From Hyalella azteca (Eukaryota > Arthropoda > Malacostraca > Amphipoda > Hyalellidae), in the NCBI RefSeq assembly GCF_000764305.2, contig NW_025939355.1:62001-126000 (forward strand): a DNA stretch of 64,000 nt, given 5' to 3'. Numbering within the stretch: position 1 is the stretch's first letter; every line of letters begins with the position of its first letter. The notes under the pieces are model-generated. The model was not told where the DNA came from. It made no database searches and saw nothing but the letters and a program-made list of their open reading frames with translations. Below, in pieces: positions 21,696 to 35,500 of the stretch. The translations under genes were made by a program, and so were the position numbers.

Positions 21696-24600
21696 ATGTC
21701 ACAGAACCAGTCCCACCATCCGATGAACCCTGCTGTCCGTCAAGCTAGTTCTTCAGGTGTCAATCCTGCATCCCCTCCAGAAGCATCAGCTGCTTCACCT
21801 GCACCAGTGATCAACAGCAGCGCTGGTGGTTCCTCCACATCAGGCTTGTCTTTTGGCACAGATTTAGGCCACTTGCTTTGTGACACCTCCAATGGCTGGA
21901 GTACTGCAACTTCTGCTTCAAATGTTTACAATTTCATGAGCAGCCAAGATACAGGAGGCCATCCCCCTCTAGTCCCTCAACCCTATATAAATCAGCCTCT
22001 GCAACAACAGGCATCATTCCTGGAAGAAATCATTCCTTATCTTCCCAGAAATATATGGGAGAATCCTGCAAGTAGATACAATATTCTTAATTCCCTGGTA
22101 ACTCTCACTCCTGAGGAGCACCAACAGCTGATCATTTTGCTTCAGCAGCAGTATATAGAATCGCAGCAACAACAAACTCACTCTAATTTAGGGCTTGGTC
22201 CAGATTCTTCTCTGGCAGGACATGGAAATCTCATTGACACTATTCATCCAAACCTCCATGGCATGACTGGTGGAAACTCTTTGGCAGAAAACTTGATTCA
22301 AGTCCATCACAGTTTTTCTGTTAGTCAAGATGCATATGAGTCAGGCTTGGGACCTGCAACTGCCCTCGGAAACATAGGAGGACCTCTCAACCGTTCCAGC
22401 AGTGATCTTGGAAGTAGATTTAATAGCTTTCACTTGGATTTGGGCAATCTTACCAGCACAGAGGGTCCAAACACAAGTACTGTGGAAAATTCTGGCACTA
22501 CGAGTCAAAGTGTGTTTCCTCATCACCAGCAGCTTGGCCAGCTTCCAATGTCTTCAAATTTTCAGCCTTGCTCTAGTCTTTACACTCAAACTTGCCATTC
22601 TTCTTCTGAAATGCTTGCAACCGCTGCTCTTGATCAAAGTACATTACCAAATATCAGTTTGAACAATATAGGAGTACTCACAGAAGATTTGCAACGAGCT
22701 CCTGGAACCCCACTCTCTCATACTCCGCCTCCCAAGAATGCTAATGATTTGGCTGCTCAATGTGTTCAGAATGGAAAGTTCCTGGTTAATGACAAAATGC
22801 AAGATTTATCAACTCTTTCTGGCCACAATAGCTCTACAAGCAACGTCAGTAAAAGTAAGAAAAACAAGAAGAACAAAAATGGAACTGAATCACTTAATAA
22901 ATGCAATTTACAGTCCCATTCAAGTGAGCACCCAATGAATAGTTCTAAGATTTACCCTCAAGCCCTAAATAGTGACACAGGGACTGTCCATCAGACTGCA
23001 GCACCTCAGCAGTTTTCTTTCTACTCCTCTGACCAAAATATCTTGGAAAAAATGGGTAATTTGTCTTCTTCTTTTGTTAACTGGATATCTAGGGATAATT
23101 CACGCCTCAGTAAAGCAGCTGATGAAGTATCTAATGATGTTTCAGCTCTTAAAACTGACCTGCCAGATGCTTGCAGCAAAATATCCTCAGCCAAGAGAAA
23201 TACAAATAGCAGTGCATTTGTGCCATGCAATTTTGTTAATCCTGAGGCCAAGATGGCTGCTGGCAACTCTGGTAATTCAAACAAGTTGTCATATTCAGAC
23301 GTCCTGAGTAGCTCAAAAGCTGCCAATGAGATGTCAACCAAAACTTCCATGAACTCTAGTAGTTCCAGCTCCCTTTCTAGTAGGAAGTACTATGTTGAGA
23401 ACACTTCAACTAATACCAGTGTTCCAGTTGTTGTGCCTGTATCAAACGCCTTAAATTCTATCAAGAGATCTAAGAATACATCTTCATCTTCCCCATCTCT
23501 GTCGACAAAATCAAAGAAGCCTGTCAACCCCGTCTTCGGCAGTCGTGTTGGTTTGGATGAATTTGTCTACCCAACAGTTGAGGAGCTGGTCTCATCTTAC
23601 CGAGTTCTAGATAGTCTAAACTCCACTTCAAGTGCATGTCTGGACACTAAGTCTACCAGTCCCAAGTCAAAGCCTGGGAAATTTGATAGGTCTGCCAACA
23701 GCACGGAGAACAGTGAAGAGGAGTCTTCTGTTAGTGAAGTGCCTGTCAAAGTGAAGACCAAGGTGACTCCTCCAACAGGCCCTGTGCTGAACAACAACAA
23801 CAACAAAATTTACAACCAGAAACAGAATTTGAAGTAAGTGTGATTGTATTTTAAATTATTGTATAAAAAGTGTTTGTATGGCCATCACCAAGGTCTCTGT
23901 TTAGAATAAGTTACAGATTTTTTTGTTTCAAACTTTTATACACTTTTTTGATACATTATCTGGAGATAATCAGTAGTCAGTGTTGAACCTGATTATTGTT
24001 AAGGAAGTGATGCATTTAATTCTAATTAAAAAAGTTTACTGCCGATCTCAATGTACCATGCATATTTGTTCTATGAAGAAATTAAATACTTCAATGCCAT
24101 AAACCACTCAACTTACCTAGATGTAAATAATAATTTAGTTTGATTTAAGTGACTAAGATAGTAGCTTTTATGCAGGAAAAGCAGCTTCATCAACAACCTC
24201 TCAGAAGGCAGCTCTAGCAGCACCTCAGCCACTCAGCAGAGCGGTGCTCAGAAGCAAGTATCTGAGTCACAGGCACCTCCAAGCGCCACTCAGACCGGCA
24301 GCACTACTGCACCTCAGAGACTTGAAACTTCATCTGAAGACGATGGTGAGTCTTATGGCTAACTTCTCGATGATGAGAATTGAACGTTAAACAGTAGCCA
24401 CTCATGTTTTCCTTCTTGGTGCTGCGATAATTTGTTGTTATTGTCTCTTGTCACATCAAGAAGCGCGCTTCTTTTAAGATGGTCACCACCCGCGCCGGTT
24501 TAGATCGCTGCTGCAGGGCTCTTATGATGTTGTGTTGTATGAGCACTACCAGATATACGTAGTAGTGAGAATACCGTAGCAGCATTACAATGCATAGGGC

Positions 24601-27600
24601 TGTGTGGGGTTATATGTGGATGTCTGTCCCAACTTGATGTAGCCCAACTTTATATAAAATCATTTGACTGCGCAACAATACTGAGTAAGTTTTTTTTTTT
24701 CATGGAAGGTGCAGTTGCTGGAGGAGTAGTAGGCGCTACTGGCCACAAATCCCGCAACAGTTTCAGCAACAACAACAGCAATAACAACAATAACAACATT
24801 GTCTCTGCCAAGGGTGCTTCTGGTAACAGGAATAAAGGCAACAATAAGAAAAGAAAAGAGCCAAATGGTAAGTCTTCACAAATATTTGCCTAAAATACCT
24901 TGGCCTTTATTAAAGTATGGACGTTAAGAATGTTTCACTGTAAATTTATAAAAGGATCTGTAAGTCGATGAATAAAAATAAGTTTAGTTGTCACTTCCAT
25001 TTAAGACATTCATCAAAGTTTCACTAGACTGGTCTTGACTTCTGGATGAATTCAGGGAGCAATTAATAAGTTTTTTTATGAAAAACCCAGGAAAGCCGTA
25101 CTGTAGGTAATTTATCACACGAAAGATTTTATACAAGACTATACTGATAAATGCAGCTACAGCCTTAGGCTTTTTTAGTATGCTCGGCTTACCATCGTCT
25201 AAGGAATGTTCAGTTAGCTTGTGAAATATTTTCAACTTGTTGGTAATATAAACATTTTAATCCTTTCCCCACAAAAAAAGCAAATGAGGTGGATTTATAA
25301 TATTTGTTGGTAGGTAATTTAGATATTTTAAACTTTTCCACCTGAATAAAAAAGCAAGAAATGAGGTGGGTTTATAATAGTTTTTATAATGAATATCGCT
25401 TCCCATGAATAGAAGAAGAAAAATTTAGCAAGTTTATCATCGTTGATAATATGAATATTTCCACCTTTTCCCTACGAATAAAAGAGAAGTAAAAAGGCAT
25501 CTTTTATGCAGTATGGCACACGGTGGCAGCAAGGTTGCTGCAGTTGTGTTGCTGCTATGTTGCGCTGGCCTCGAAGTGGCTCTACAACCTCGTGGCTGAG
25601 GTCATCTTGATGAGTTCTAGCCTCTTCTGGCACGGCTGGACCAAGGCGATGTCTTTCATCAAGCTCTATGGATCTGTTGGTCTGACTGCCTTGAAGGACT
25701 TGTGGGGCTGCGCTGTCGAAAAACTGGAAAAATTCTGGCGACCTAAAGGTTAGCTTTTCTTCTTAACTTTTAACAAGCCAATCATGTCGCTTCTGCGTTC
25801 TGCCCCCAAAAAAATATGCAATACCGGAGATAAAATCGCATAAAGAAGCTTATGATGTATTTTACTCCATTTCAACATGCTTTCAAATTCAAATTTTACA
25901 CCATTACATTTATAAATACTTATGGCACACCAGAAATGTATATACATAGTCGTACATTTTTAGTAATAGTACCTATTTGCCACTAACATTGTTAAAATAG
26001 TTTTTACTTTTTAAACTCTAGCTTTGTGAAGGGGGGCTGTTATATGAAGAATTATTTTTAGATAATATGTGATTGGCAGTGACAGTATTTTGTGGCCTTA
26101 AACTTTAACCAGACAACGTGAGGTACATTTTGAACGCCTAAGTAATTACCGCTTTACTTAGCAATAAATTTAACATTCCTGTCTCCTGCAGCTACAGACA
26201 AAGCTGTTTTTGACGCTCAAATACTCATCAGGTTCGAAGAAGCGGGCGCTGGACACAGCGTCAGCAACCCACTACCTGGAGCAGAACATTATCCTGCCAT
26301 CTACAGGAGACGAGGCCATGAAGAGGCTCCTCGCATGCCGTGGCCTTAACAACTACAACATCCTCGGCGTCACGCCTAACGCCTCCCTGGAGGACATTCG
26401 AAGGTACAGACAATCGGCGTCACGCCCAACGCCCAACAGCAGGACATATGCAGGTACAGACAATCGGCGTCACGCCCAACGCCCAACAGCAGGACATATG
26501 CAGGTACAGACAATCGGCGTCAACGCTCAACACCTAACAGCAGGACATTCGCAGGTACAGGCAATCGGCGTCACGCCAACACCTAACGGCAGGACATATG
26601 CAGGTACAGGCAATCGTCGTCGCGCTCAACGCCCAACAGCAGGACATATGCAGGTACAGGCAATCGGCGTCGCGCTCAACGCCTAACAGCAGGACATATG
26701 CAGGTACAGGCAATTATATTGTAAGGTTTCCTGGATTCACCTTGAGAGTTGCATTCCCTAGAACCCACATGCGAGCGTGGAGCAACACGAAGTTCTTTGC
26801 TACGTGTTTGAAAATATGCGTGTAACATCAGTTCATGGTAAGATCTGGCACTTCTTGCATGGTCGGTTTAGTTTAGAAAAATTTAATTCAGTGAAAAGGT
26901 GGATGATGGTCATAATATCTGAATATTTATTGGAAGAAGTGTTTACTTGAAACTTTCTTAAAAATCCTTCCTGCATCAGGAATACGAAATGCGTCCTGCC
27001 CTTTGAATGAATTTAAAGGGAAATTTGAATACAGTCAAATCGGCTGCAATTTTTTGCTTCAAGATCTGCTGCGACTAGAGGCAAATACAGATAATTTTGA
27101 ACTCGAAATTCGTTGAGACTAATGAAGCCAATAAGAGTGCGCTAAATATTTCGCTGCACTTCATAATTCATGGCAAATTCTATTTTACACGAGTTTATCA
27201 ACGAAGCATGAGATGGGAGTATACTAGTTTTAGATAGCAAATAAAAAAAACCTATTGAATCGCAGATTTTTTAAACTAAAACTTGAATCCTTGATACTTG
27301 ATTTCTCACGATGCTTAGAAAAATTTGTTATTTCATTGAATTCTTGAAGAAATATTTCTTGGCTCTTGCAGGTACTACAGGCGGCAAGCATTCTTGGTTC
27401 ATCCCGACAAGAACAAAACTCCAGGCGCTGAGGAAGCCTTCAAAGTTCTAGGCCACGCGTTCGAGGAGATCGGCGAGCCTGTGAGTGATCATCACAGTCT
27501 ATTGCAAGTGTTTTCGTCAATAAAAAGACTACTCGTCTTCATTATTCCTTGGAGCATGTAATGTAAAGTAATGCTAATAATTATGTTGGAAGTACAATAA

Positions 27601-30021
27601 ATAGGAGTGTAGGTTATTTGTATTTTTTTATGAACAAAATGCAAATTTTCGATATATTTTTTCCATATCTCCAACTTGTTTTTGCAACATAGTTGAACCT
27701 TCAGAATTACTTAGTTTCTAATATTAAGTCAATATTTAATTGATTGTTGCTTTTGGGTTATTCCTTCTAAAGTGCTGGTCTTTTTAGCGAAGTTTTGTAC
27801 TTGTGATTTCCTTATTACTGTCGTTTTGCTCTACTTTGATTTTAACCTCGTGCAAATCCATGTTTTAACTCTAGCTCAATTTGATGGGTAGGCAAAGCGA
27901 GAAGCGTACGACAAGCGACTACTCGGTGAAAGTCAACTTGGCGAAGCTTGGGACAAACTAGCAGACTTGTTGAAGGACTTGGAGCGAAAGCTGGAGGAGT
28001 CAGCGAACCTCATCTGTTGCACCAGCTGCCCCAACAAACACAAGAGAATTAAAGTTCCTGACCGACCGTTGTACGCTGCCCGGTACTGCGACCAGTGCAA
28101 TATACGGCACGGTGCCAAGGAGGTAACTTACTTCACAGTTTCCTGTCTCAAATTTAGAACTGTCATTTAGAATATTTTGTGAATACTTGACGGACTCCGT
28201 TGCCTCAGTTGTTATTAATAATTAGCTTCATATTTGATCTGATTCGGCAGTGGAGGCAATCACATTCTAATATGAACCAACACCTTTCCTCATTATAAGG
28301 ACAAATGAATTACTTTACTTTTGTCAATTGTTAGGGTAGCCTTATATTGCGAAGTGTATTTAGGAACACTTGACACTACTACGGTATTGTATTCAAGTCG
28401 ATTTTTCATTTATTCATTTCAAAAACAAACGATTAGAGTTTACTCCAGATGCCTACAACAGTATTTTTCCAGTGAAAGTTCCATTCTGAATTGGGTTGAA
28501 GCGTGAACTCATTCAAATAGCTAATTTCATTTTCAAATTTATGAACTGGATTTGGAATAACGGAATTGTCAAATTTCAGGGATCATCGATCTGGGCAACA
28601 TTGGGCTAACCTGCCGGTGATCTAGTCTAACGTGATTGTTATGTCGCCTAATCACAATGGATTTCTGAGGATATCGAAATCAAGTCTTAAATATATTATG
28701 AGAACAGTTCCATAGACTTCGTGGAACTTTTCAGTTCGTCCGACAATTATCCAATCGTTATCCACTCGCTCGTTATGGTTCAATCGTTATCTGATTTTGA
28801 CAAATTTCTCAATAACTTACTAATCGCTGCTAAAATTCATTAAGTTGAAATCAATTTCTGGCAAACCCATAAATTGATGACCCATTTTAGTCACCTTTGC
28901 AAACACGGGATAACTTACGCTAATATAACGTCAACACACGCGCTATGTTATATCCACTGTGTGACTGAGCGGACGGTTGCGCAGGGCGATATATGGGCGG
29001 AGAGCCGCTACTACGGACTGCGGTGGCGATACTACGCATGTATGGAGGGCGCTGTTTACGACATAACTGAGTGGGCCAACTGTCAGGCTGGTAATCTGAA
29101 ACAACTTCGTGCCAACACACACGCAGTTCAGTACAGGATAGTGGCGGGCAAGAAGAAGAGCCAGCAGCAGCGCGGTCAACAGCAGCAGCAACAACATCAC
29201 GCTGGGGACTTGCCTACGTAAGCAACCTAGTTTTGGGAACTCCTATTTGGGTGTTGACCACTTGGCCTGGTGTCTAGCCTTTCTATTTTCCTCATTATTG
29301 AATGAACAAAGATGAAATATACTTAGAAAAAAGTTATTGAAAATTAGGGATGGAAATTTTGTCTTATTTGCTGCGTTTTTGTGGAATGATTCCTATCAAG
29401 TCACTTCTGTAAATTACCGTATTATAAGTTAAGCGCATTTTTCTCATTTATTGAAAAAATGCACTATTGTGCTAGCTATGTCAGTCTGTCTGTACACCCC
29501 TCCGTGACTTCACGTTTTCGTCGACGAGAAAATGCGCTCTTTGTCACTCACTGCAGTGAGGACTGAGTTATATTCTTGATATTTTAATTTTGTATGTCAG
29601 TTGGTCTCTCTACGCTCTTCTATGACTCTGAATGAAACTCGTTTATCGCGAATTTCGCGGTATACTAATCTATTCAACTTAATTTAACCTTCCCTTTCGA
29701 GTCGTGTCATATATTTGTGTCACAAGGATAGGTATCCTGAGACGACCGTGAGCCTCAAATTCGCTTGTGTTTTTGGTGTTTTTCTGCTAATTCTGTTGGT
29801 TCCCTTACAGTGACCCAGAGATCGAGGAATTCTTCAATCAGTTGTACAGAGAGAAGTTCTCGCAGCACTTCTCCCCACCGTCTTCCCCTCCCGCATCAAC
29901 TGGCTCCCCCTCCCACTCTGCGACTCCCCATCCTTGCACTCCCCAGGCTGGGGGTGACGCCACAACTTCTGCACCGCGGCGTCGAGGCGACAAGTCAGGA
30001 CGCCGCCAGAAGCGCCAATAA
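21696..30021 (+). CDS. DNAJC14: DNAJC14-like J-domain co-chaperone, 9 exons
   Basis: An ER-associated Hsp40; in mammals DNAJC14 aids export of membrane proteins such as GPCRs. Exons: 21696-23833, 24176-24345, 24709-24867, 25512-25748, 26192-26403, 27372-27480, 27892-28122, 28985-29217, 29811-30021, all GT-AG. Exon 1 (about 713 codons) is Ser/Asn/Gln-rich and much longer than in vertebrates (whole human protein about 700 residues; here about 1,230 codons). Exon 4 encodes the hydrophobic segments. Exons 5-6 encode the J domain: NYNILGVTPNASLEDIRR, then YYRRQAFLVHPDKNKTPGAE with the HPD motif. Exons 7-8 encode the family-specific Cys region (CCTSCPNKHKR, ARYCDQCN) and WAESRYYGLRW to YDITEWANCQ. 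Exon 9 ends in a basic tail with stop 30019-30021. Phases fit everywhere except exon 4 to 5, which is one base out; a microexon, a different boundary or a sequence error may explain it. An AATAAA lies at 30628-30633. Confidence 0.9.
26412..26711. repeat. 50-bp minisatellite repeating a splice donor, 6 copies
   Basis: Copies start at 26412, 26462, 26512, 26563, 26612 and 26662. Each is a diverged copy of the 3' end of exon 5 plus the intron start: CGGCGTCACGCC, then GGACAT and CAGGTACAG, where CAG/GTACAG copies the donor at 26403/26404. All six keep the donor sequence, and the exon frame stays open through most of the array (to 26686). Confidence 0.95.
29431..29575. repeat. Dispersed short repeat, copy 2 (AGCGCATTTT family)
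   Basis: Starts AGCGCATTTTTCTCATTTAT, holds CACTATTGTGCTAGC and GTCTGTCTGT, and ends GAGAAAATGCGCTCTTTG, CACTCACTGCAGTGAG, GAGTTATA. It lies in the last intron of the DNAJC14-like gene. Confidence 0.8.
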
Positions 30022-31745
30022 CTTAGCCGATCAGTGGCAGCCTCTTGTAAATCTCGAGGATTTTTCCTTTGGAAAAGTATTCATGGCTCCCATTGCTATA
30101 GACGATGACGTGGCTCTTATGGGATGGAAAAAGCAACGGGTGCGATGACGTGGACCAATTGTTGGATTCGGAATAGCTTAGCCAACTTAATAATACTAGG
30201 TTCTCACTGCATGGTGTGGACTAAATGCATGGCACTCATTGTTGGAACCTATCTATCAGCCTCTATTCTGTATCTTCGTTTCGGATTGGCTTGGATCATG
30301 AGTGTGCAGTGAGAGCATAGGACGGACCAAACTTGAAAACCATGAAATGAGGGAGAAGAGTTCGGCTCGTAAGGGATGTCATGTCTATTGTGTGCTGGGA
30401 TGTGTCAGTTTGCTGATCATAACACGAGTGAGGGAGTCTTAAGTTATCTGCTACTGTATATAATGCACGTTTTTCCCATATGCTTTCTTATCATAGTATT
30501 TTTTCCGGTAGTGTATGTATTATATGGTGCAAAATATGATGGGTGTAGCTCTTTGTCGTTCAGTTACGAAATGTTTAAGCTAATCTATAAAGATAGTCTT
30601 AACAAACCATGAGATGAGACATTGACCAATAAAACAATGCATTTCAGGGCAATTCTACAAAGAATTACCACTGAATAGATCACGCGATCCCAACGCATCA
30701 CGCTTATTACTTCCTGACTCGTAACTTCTTGAAAGTATGACTAGTTCCAGCAGTGCGTTCACAGTTCAATTCAAGACTGAGCTCAAATTAATCGTACCCG
30801 CTGGTCATTAAACTCTTGCCCTGAGTAGGAACCTTGCTCTCGGGCTCTTAACCGCACTTGAATTTTGAATATGAATGAATTAATTAAATCATTGCTGTGC
30901 CACCGCAAGTCAGGTATTTTGGATGGTTAGTATATCGATTTCTATATCTCGATGTTTTTCATCAATTCGACATATTTTACAGTGAATTTGTTGGCCGTCG
31001 ATTTGCTCTGGTATAAACGGATCGCATTCCAGGCCGGAATTTCGTTGAAAATGTTTCTTTCTTTGTCTTTTTCCGACTCTGAACTTTTGTTGCTTTCTTG
31101 GTTCAAGAGAAAATGTCTTTGGGGTCGCGACGTATCTGGTGTACTGGAAGAACTGAAGTGAATCATAAAAATTAATTTAAAAATTGCCACAACCGTTAGC
31201 AGAATTCGCTTGATTGGTGCCCAACGTTTTAAGAATATGTTTTATTTAAAACTTAGTTGTCAGTCATTTGAAATTAAATGAAAGAAGATTCTGTCTTAAA
31301 TTATTCTGTTCTGTATGTAATTAATTTATAAACTAAGAATTTATACTTGTTGCTTATTTCGCCAAGGTTCATGTAATTATGGTTTAGTTTGAGCTTTACG
31401 TTTATAAACTTTTTCAGCTCGGTGCTATCTTCACCTCAATTTGTGTCTGGTTATTTCATAACAGTCGGCGACCAATAAGGAAAAAATTTCTTAAAATTCA
31501 TATCAAATAATATGCTAATGGTTCTGTGACATGTAATTCGTAGCTAATCTTAAATTGTATTGCGAGCAATGGTTATGAACTTGGAAATCTTCCAGATCAT
31601 TTGATGGAAATGAAGAATATATGTTTGTATTACCGTATCTACTAATAGTTTTAAAATGGTGAACGATTTATTATCCTCTGTTACATTCTCTCTAGTTTAT
31701 TGTAACTCGTAATTATTGAATGCGATACCTAATGAACGGTGCACA
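30022..31745. other. Likely 3' UTR and downstream DNA of DNAJC14-like gene
   Basis: No coding gene seen. AATAAA at about 30628-30633 follows the stop codon by 600 bases and could end the transcript there. ORFs here are short, AT-rich and unlike any family I know. Confidence 0.4.
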
Positions 31746-32512
31746 CTTGATGGTATGATGGATATTGATGGCGACATTGATGGATATCGATGGCAACATT
31801 GATGGATATCAATGGCAACATTGACGGATATTGATGGCGACATTGATGGATATCGATGGCGACATTGATGGATATCAATGGCAACATTGATGGATATTGA
31901 TGGCGACATTGATGGATATCGATGGCGACATTGATTGATATGGATGGCGACATTGATGAATATTGATGGCAACATTGATGGATATCAATGGCAACATTGA
32001 TGGATATTGATGGCGACATTGATGGATATTGATGGCGACATCGATGGATATTGATGGTGACATTGATGGATATCAATGGCAACATTGATGGATATTGATG
32101 GCAACATTGATGGATATTGATGGCAATATCAATGGATATTGATGGCAACATTGATGGATATCAATGGCAACATTGATGGATATTGATGACAACATTGATG
32201 GATATTGATGGCGACATCGATGGATATTGATGGCGACATTGATGGCAACATTGATGGATATCAATGGCAACATTGATGGATATCAATGTCAACATTGATG
32301 GATATCAATGTCAACATTGATGAATATCAATGTCAACATTAATAGATATCAATGGCAACATTGATGGATATCAATGGCAACATTGATGGATATCAATGGC
32401 AACATTGATGGATATCAATGGCAACATTAACGGATATTGATGGCAACATTGATGGATATTGATGGCAACATTGTTGGATATCAATGGCAACATCGATAAA
32501 TATGTAAAAATC
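31746..32512. repeat. 22-bp minisatellite, about 35 copies
   Basis: Unit GATGGATATCAATGGCAACATT with ATTGATGG, GGCGAC and TGTCAAC variants. Because 22 is not a multiple of 3 and the unit lacks stops on the minus strand, long minus ORFs (such as 31729-32151, with INVAIDIHQC repeats of 22 residues) appear, but they are repeat read-through. Confidence 0.96.
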
Positions 32513-35500
32513 AATGATGTCAACATCAAACTTGGAAATCTTCACCCAGTCCATTGAAAAGCTCTCCTTCTCTCTCGTATATTCCCATTATTCTCATTAT
32601 TATTGGAACGATTGTTGTATTAACTTGAAAAACATAAGGCCAAATAGTGGGTAAGATTTTTGTGGCAAATTTTATCAAATTTTTTGTTTGTTTTGTGTTC
32701 GAAACTACACGTAGCCCCTGAACCAAGAATATCCAAGATCAATTTCCTATTAAAATCGCTAATATGGCAATTTTTCTGCGCACTTCATTTATGCAAATTC
32801 TGCTCATTTGCATGTAAAATCCAAGTTCTAAATTCTCTTGCGAAACGCATCCCATTTAATTTAAATTTATTGTGTACTGTTTCTTGGTGGTCTCGGAAAA
32901 TATTTGCGACGAATCTGCCAGTGCGTATGCCTGTACGAGTTAGCACCACCTTTTTATTTTGCAACATCCGCCGGGAGAATTTGATTTCTTTTCCTGCATA
33001 TCGATTGGAAAATTTTTTCAAATGCATTGAAAAAGTCCCCTCTTTTTACTGCTTGTCTCGCGCCATAGCAATTTCTGGATAGCAAGGTATCCTAAATTTT
33101 GTTTTCTACTAATACCAGAGTTTTTAGTATTTCTACGATCTTTACGCTTTATTTGGCTCTCATTCGATTTTATTTCACTGCATCACATACTTTACCAACT
33201 TTCGTCTACCCAAATGACTTTCAGAAATATCTACGTACCAATTCCGACAAATTTAAATTTTCTCCGTGTAATTCAATTGTCTTGGATGATTCCCGTGCTG
33301 ATTGAGAGACAAGGAATCTTGAAATTCTGTATCTGGAACCAGCGAAACAGTTTCTACAATGTTTTTTTACCATCTCAGATGCATTTTTTCGCCTCGGCTT
33401 TAAATTTTACGTGTTCTTCTGTAGTAATTTTGAAAATTAGAAAGATCTTCATGAAATTTGTTTTTCTACTCACGTTTTCCCAATAATCTGTGTTGTTAAC
33501 GCACTCATCTCGTCGACAACAGTTGGTAAATTAGTTGGCTAAACTCGCTTATTTAAACATTTATGCTTACATTATCGCATTATCTCTGACGCTTGTGTGT
33601 GCGGGAAATTGGTTTTCACTGGTTGGCATTTTTTCGATAAGGTTTTCCGATTGAGAAACTGGATTATATGTGTTTTTTAGTGTTTCTTTAGATCCTTCGA
33701 TAGTTTCGGTGCGTTGAGAGTTTTTTAGTTTTCCTTTATCGTAAGGAAATGATCCCGCGTAATTTTCGGTGTGCAAAAACTAGTGTATAAGTTTTTCGAC
33801 ATCCTACAGTTGGACTTCCATGCAAATTAACCAACTTAATCTACTGTGAGAAATATGATTTTGTGCCAACTACTGATAGAACCGAATAGCCATGAACATT
33901 TATGTTGAACAACAGCGGTATCTTTTTCCATAACCCTTTTTACTTCAGTTCTCTGAACTTGTTGGTTTTTGTAATTACTTATTTCACCTATTTTTCTTGC
34001 TTCTGCTCCCAAGTGCCTAATGAAATGTAGATCCGTTGAGCAATATTCTTCTTAAAAATAAGACAATTTGTCGTAGTGAATATGACGCAATAAAATACAC
34101 GTGAGATGAAATACTTAAATCTTGTTGATTTCATTTTATGGTGGAAGTTTTTACAGTTTGGGGTTGAGATTTTCTAGAAGGGAATCATAACTGCGACATA
34201 CTTGCATGCATTGTTTCTTGGTGACTTATCAAGACTCGATTAGATTATTGCTTTGACCGATGACATGACTATTTTAAAAGTCAGCGCAACTTTTGTCCTT
34301 TCTTATTTTCAGTAATTATTTGTTTTATTTTGCAATGAATTTGGGGATTTAATGCATTTGAAAAAAATCGAGTTTCGGCTGTATTTTCAGTCTCGCATGT
34401 AGACAAGCGGCGATGCCAGTTGTCGAGCATACGTCGGTATTAGCTCGTCTATCACTCCGAAACTTGTCTGTTGCCTGAAAATGTTCTAATTCGGGATAAA
34501 TCGAGCTTCTTGAGAAATGCGGTACTCAGGTTATTTGATGACGTCAGCGTTTATTGGTTGTTGCTAGTTTATCTCATTCGGTCATTAGTTGGTGCAGCAT
34601 ATCGTTGCTTCAAACTTCGTCATTGTTGATAAATTCGGCGTCTTGCTAAGCACTTGTGCAGTACAGCAGCATTATATCCCCTCCCCAGCTGGACACTTTA
34701 CGTTGAAGAGTTCGTGGCTGATATTGCAGTCTTTAAAGGTTAGCATTTGAGTTTGTACTGCCCGCTTCTTTTTGTGTAGTCGCAATCATAGTTTATCTAA
34801 GGTGCGTTCGTTGCTCCATTTCCACGTATTCTTTATGTTAATTTCTAAGTTTTTACAGGTAAACTTTGTTTTCAGATGGTATTTAATTTGGGAGTGTAAT
34901 GCTATTTTCTCTTCTGCCTTGATGGAGTTTTTGCTGTAGATGTTTGTTTGTCATATTACTTGTATATTAGCTTGCTGTGTTGCATCATTTTCGTTTGTGA
35001 GCGCCAAGCGGAGAGTTCGCCTTGAATTGATGCAGATGCGCAACTATATTTTACAGTTTTTTTTCGAGTAGATGCTGGCAGAAATTCATTTGCCACAAAA
35101 ATTTCAGGTGGTGCGTCGAATTTTAAAGAGTGCTTTGTACCTTAAAAATTTTCTTGATTAATCCATCGGTTGGCCCATTATTACAAATTTTGTTCTAATG
35201 ACTGGCAATTTTTTCACGTTCGTTCAATATATAATCGCTGAGATAAATTTTAGTTCAACAATGACTATTCTAGTATCTAATTATTTATATCGATTGTGCT
35301 TCTATTCTGTTACAGGAATTCTAACAGTTTTGAGCCGTGTTTTCTTTGGCCTAACTTTGTTGTCATGTTTCTATTCCTGAGTCGCTAACGTTTTCCTTCC
35401 AAACTTGCCTCCAGATAAATCGCATGTATTATATTTTACATAATAAATTACTTTTTATCTTTGAATTATTTGTTTGTGTTGGTAATGCTTTAGTTTATAC

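Noticed and set aside
26210..26686. 158-codon plus ORF as a separate gene
   Set aside because: It is exon 5 of the DNAJC14-like gene read on through the intronic 50-bp repeats; the true exon ends at the donor at 26403.
31697..32273. Several long minus-strand ORFs with INVAIDIHQC-type periodic peptides
   Set aside because: They are read-through of a stop-free 22-bp minisatellite; all frames give the same 22-residue repeat and there is no start context or splice partner.
32660..33486. ORFs of 140, 68 and 90 codons on the plus strand
   Set aside because: T-rich sequence gives hydrophobic peptides with no family motif and no splice structure.
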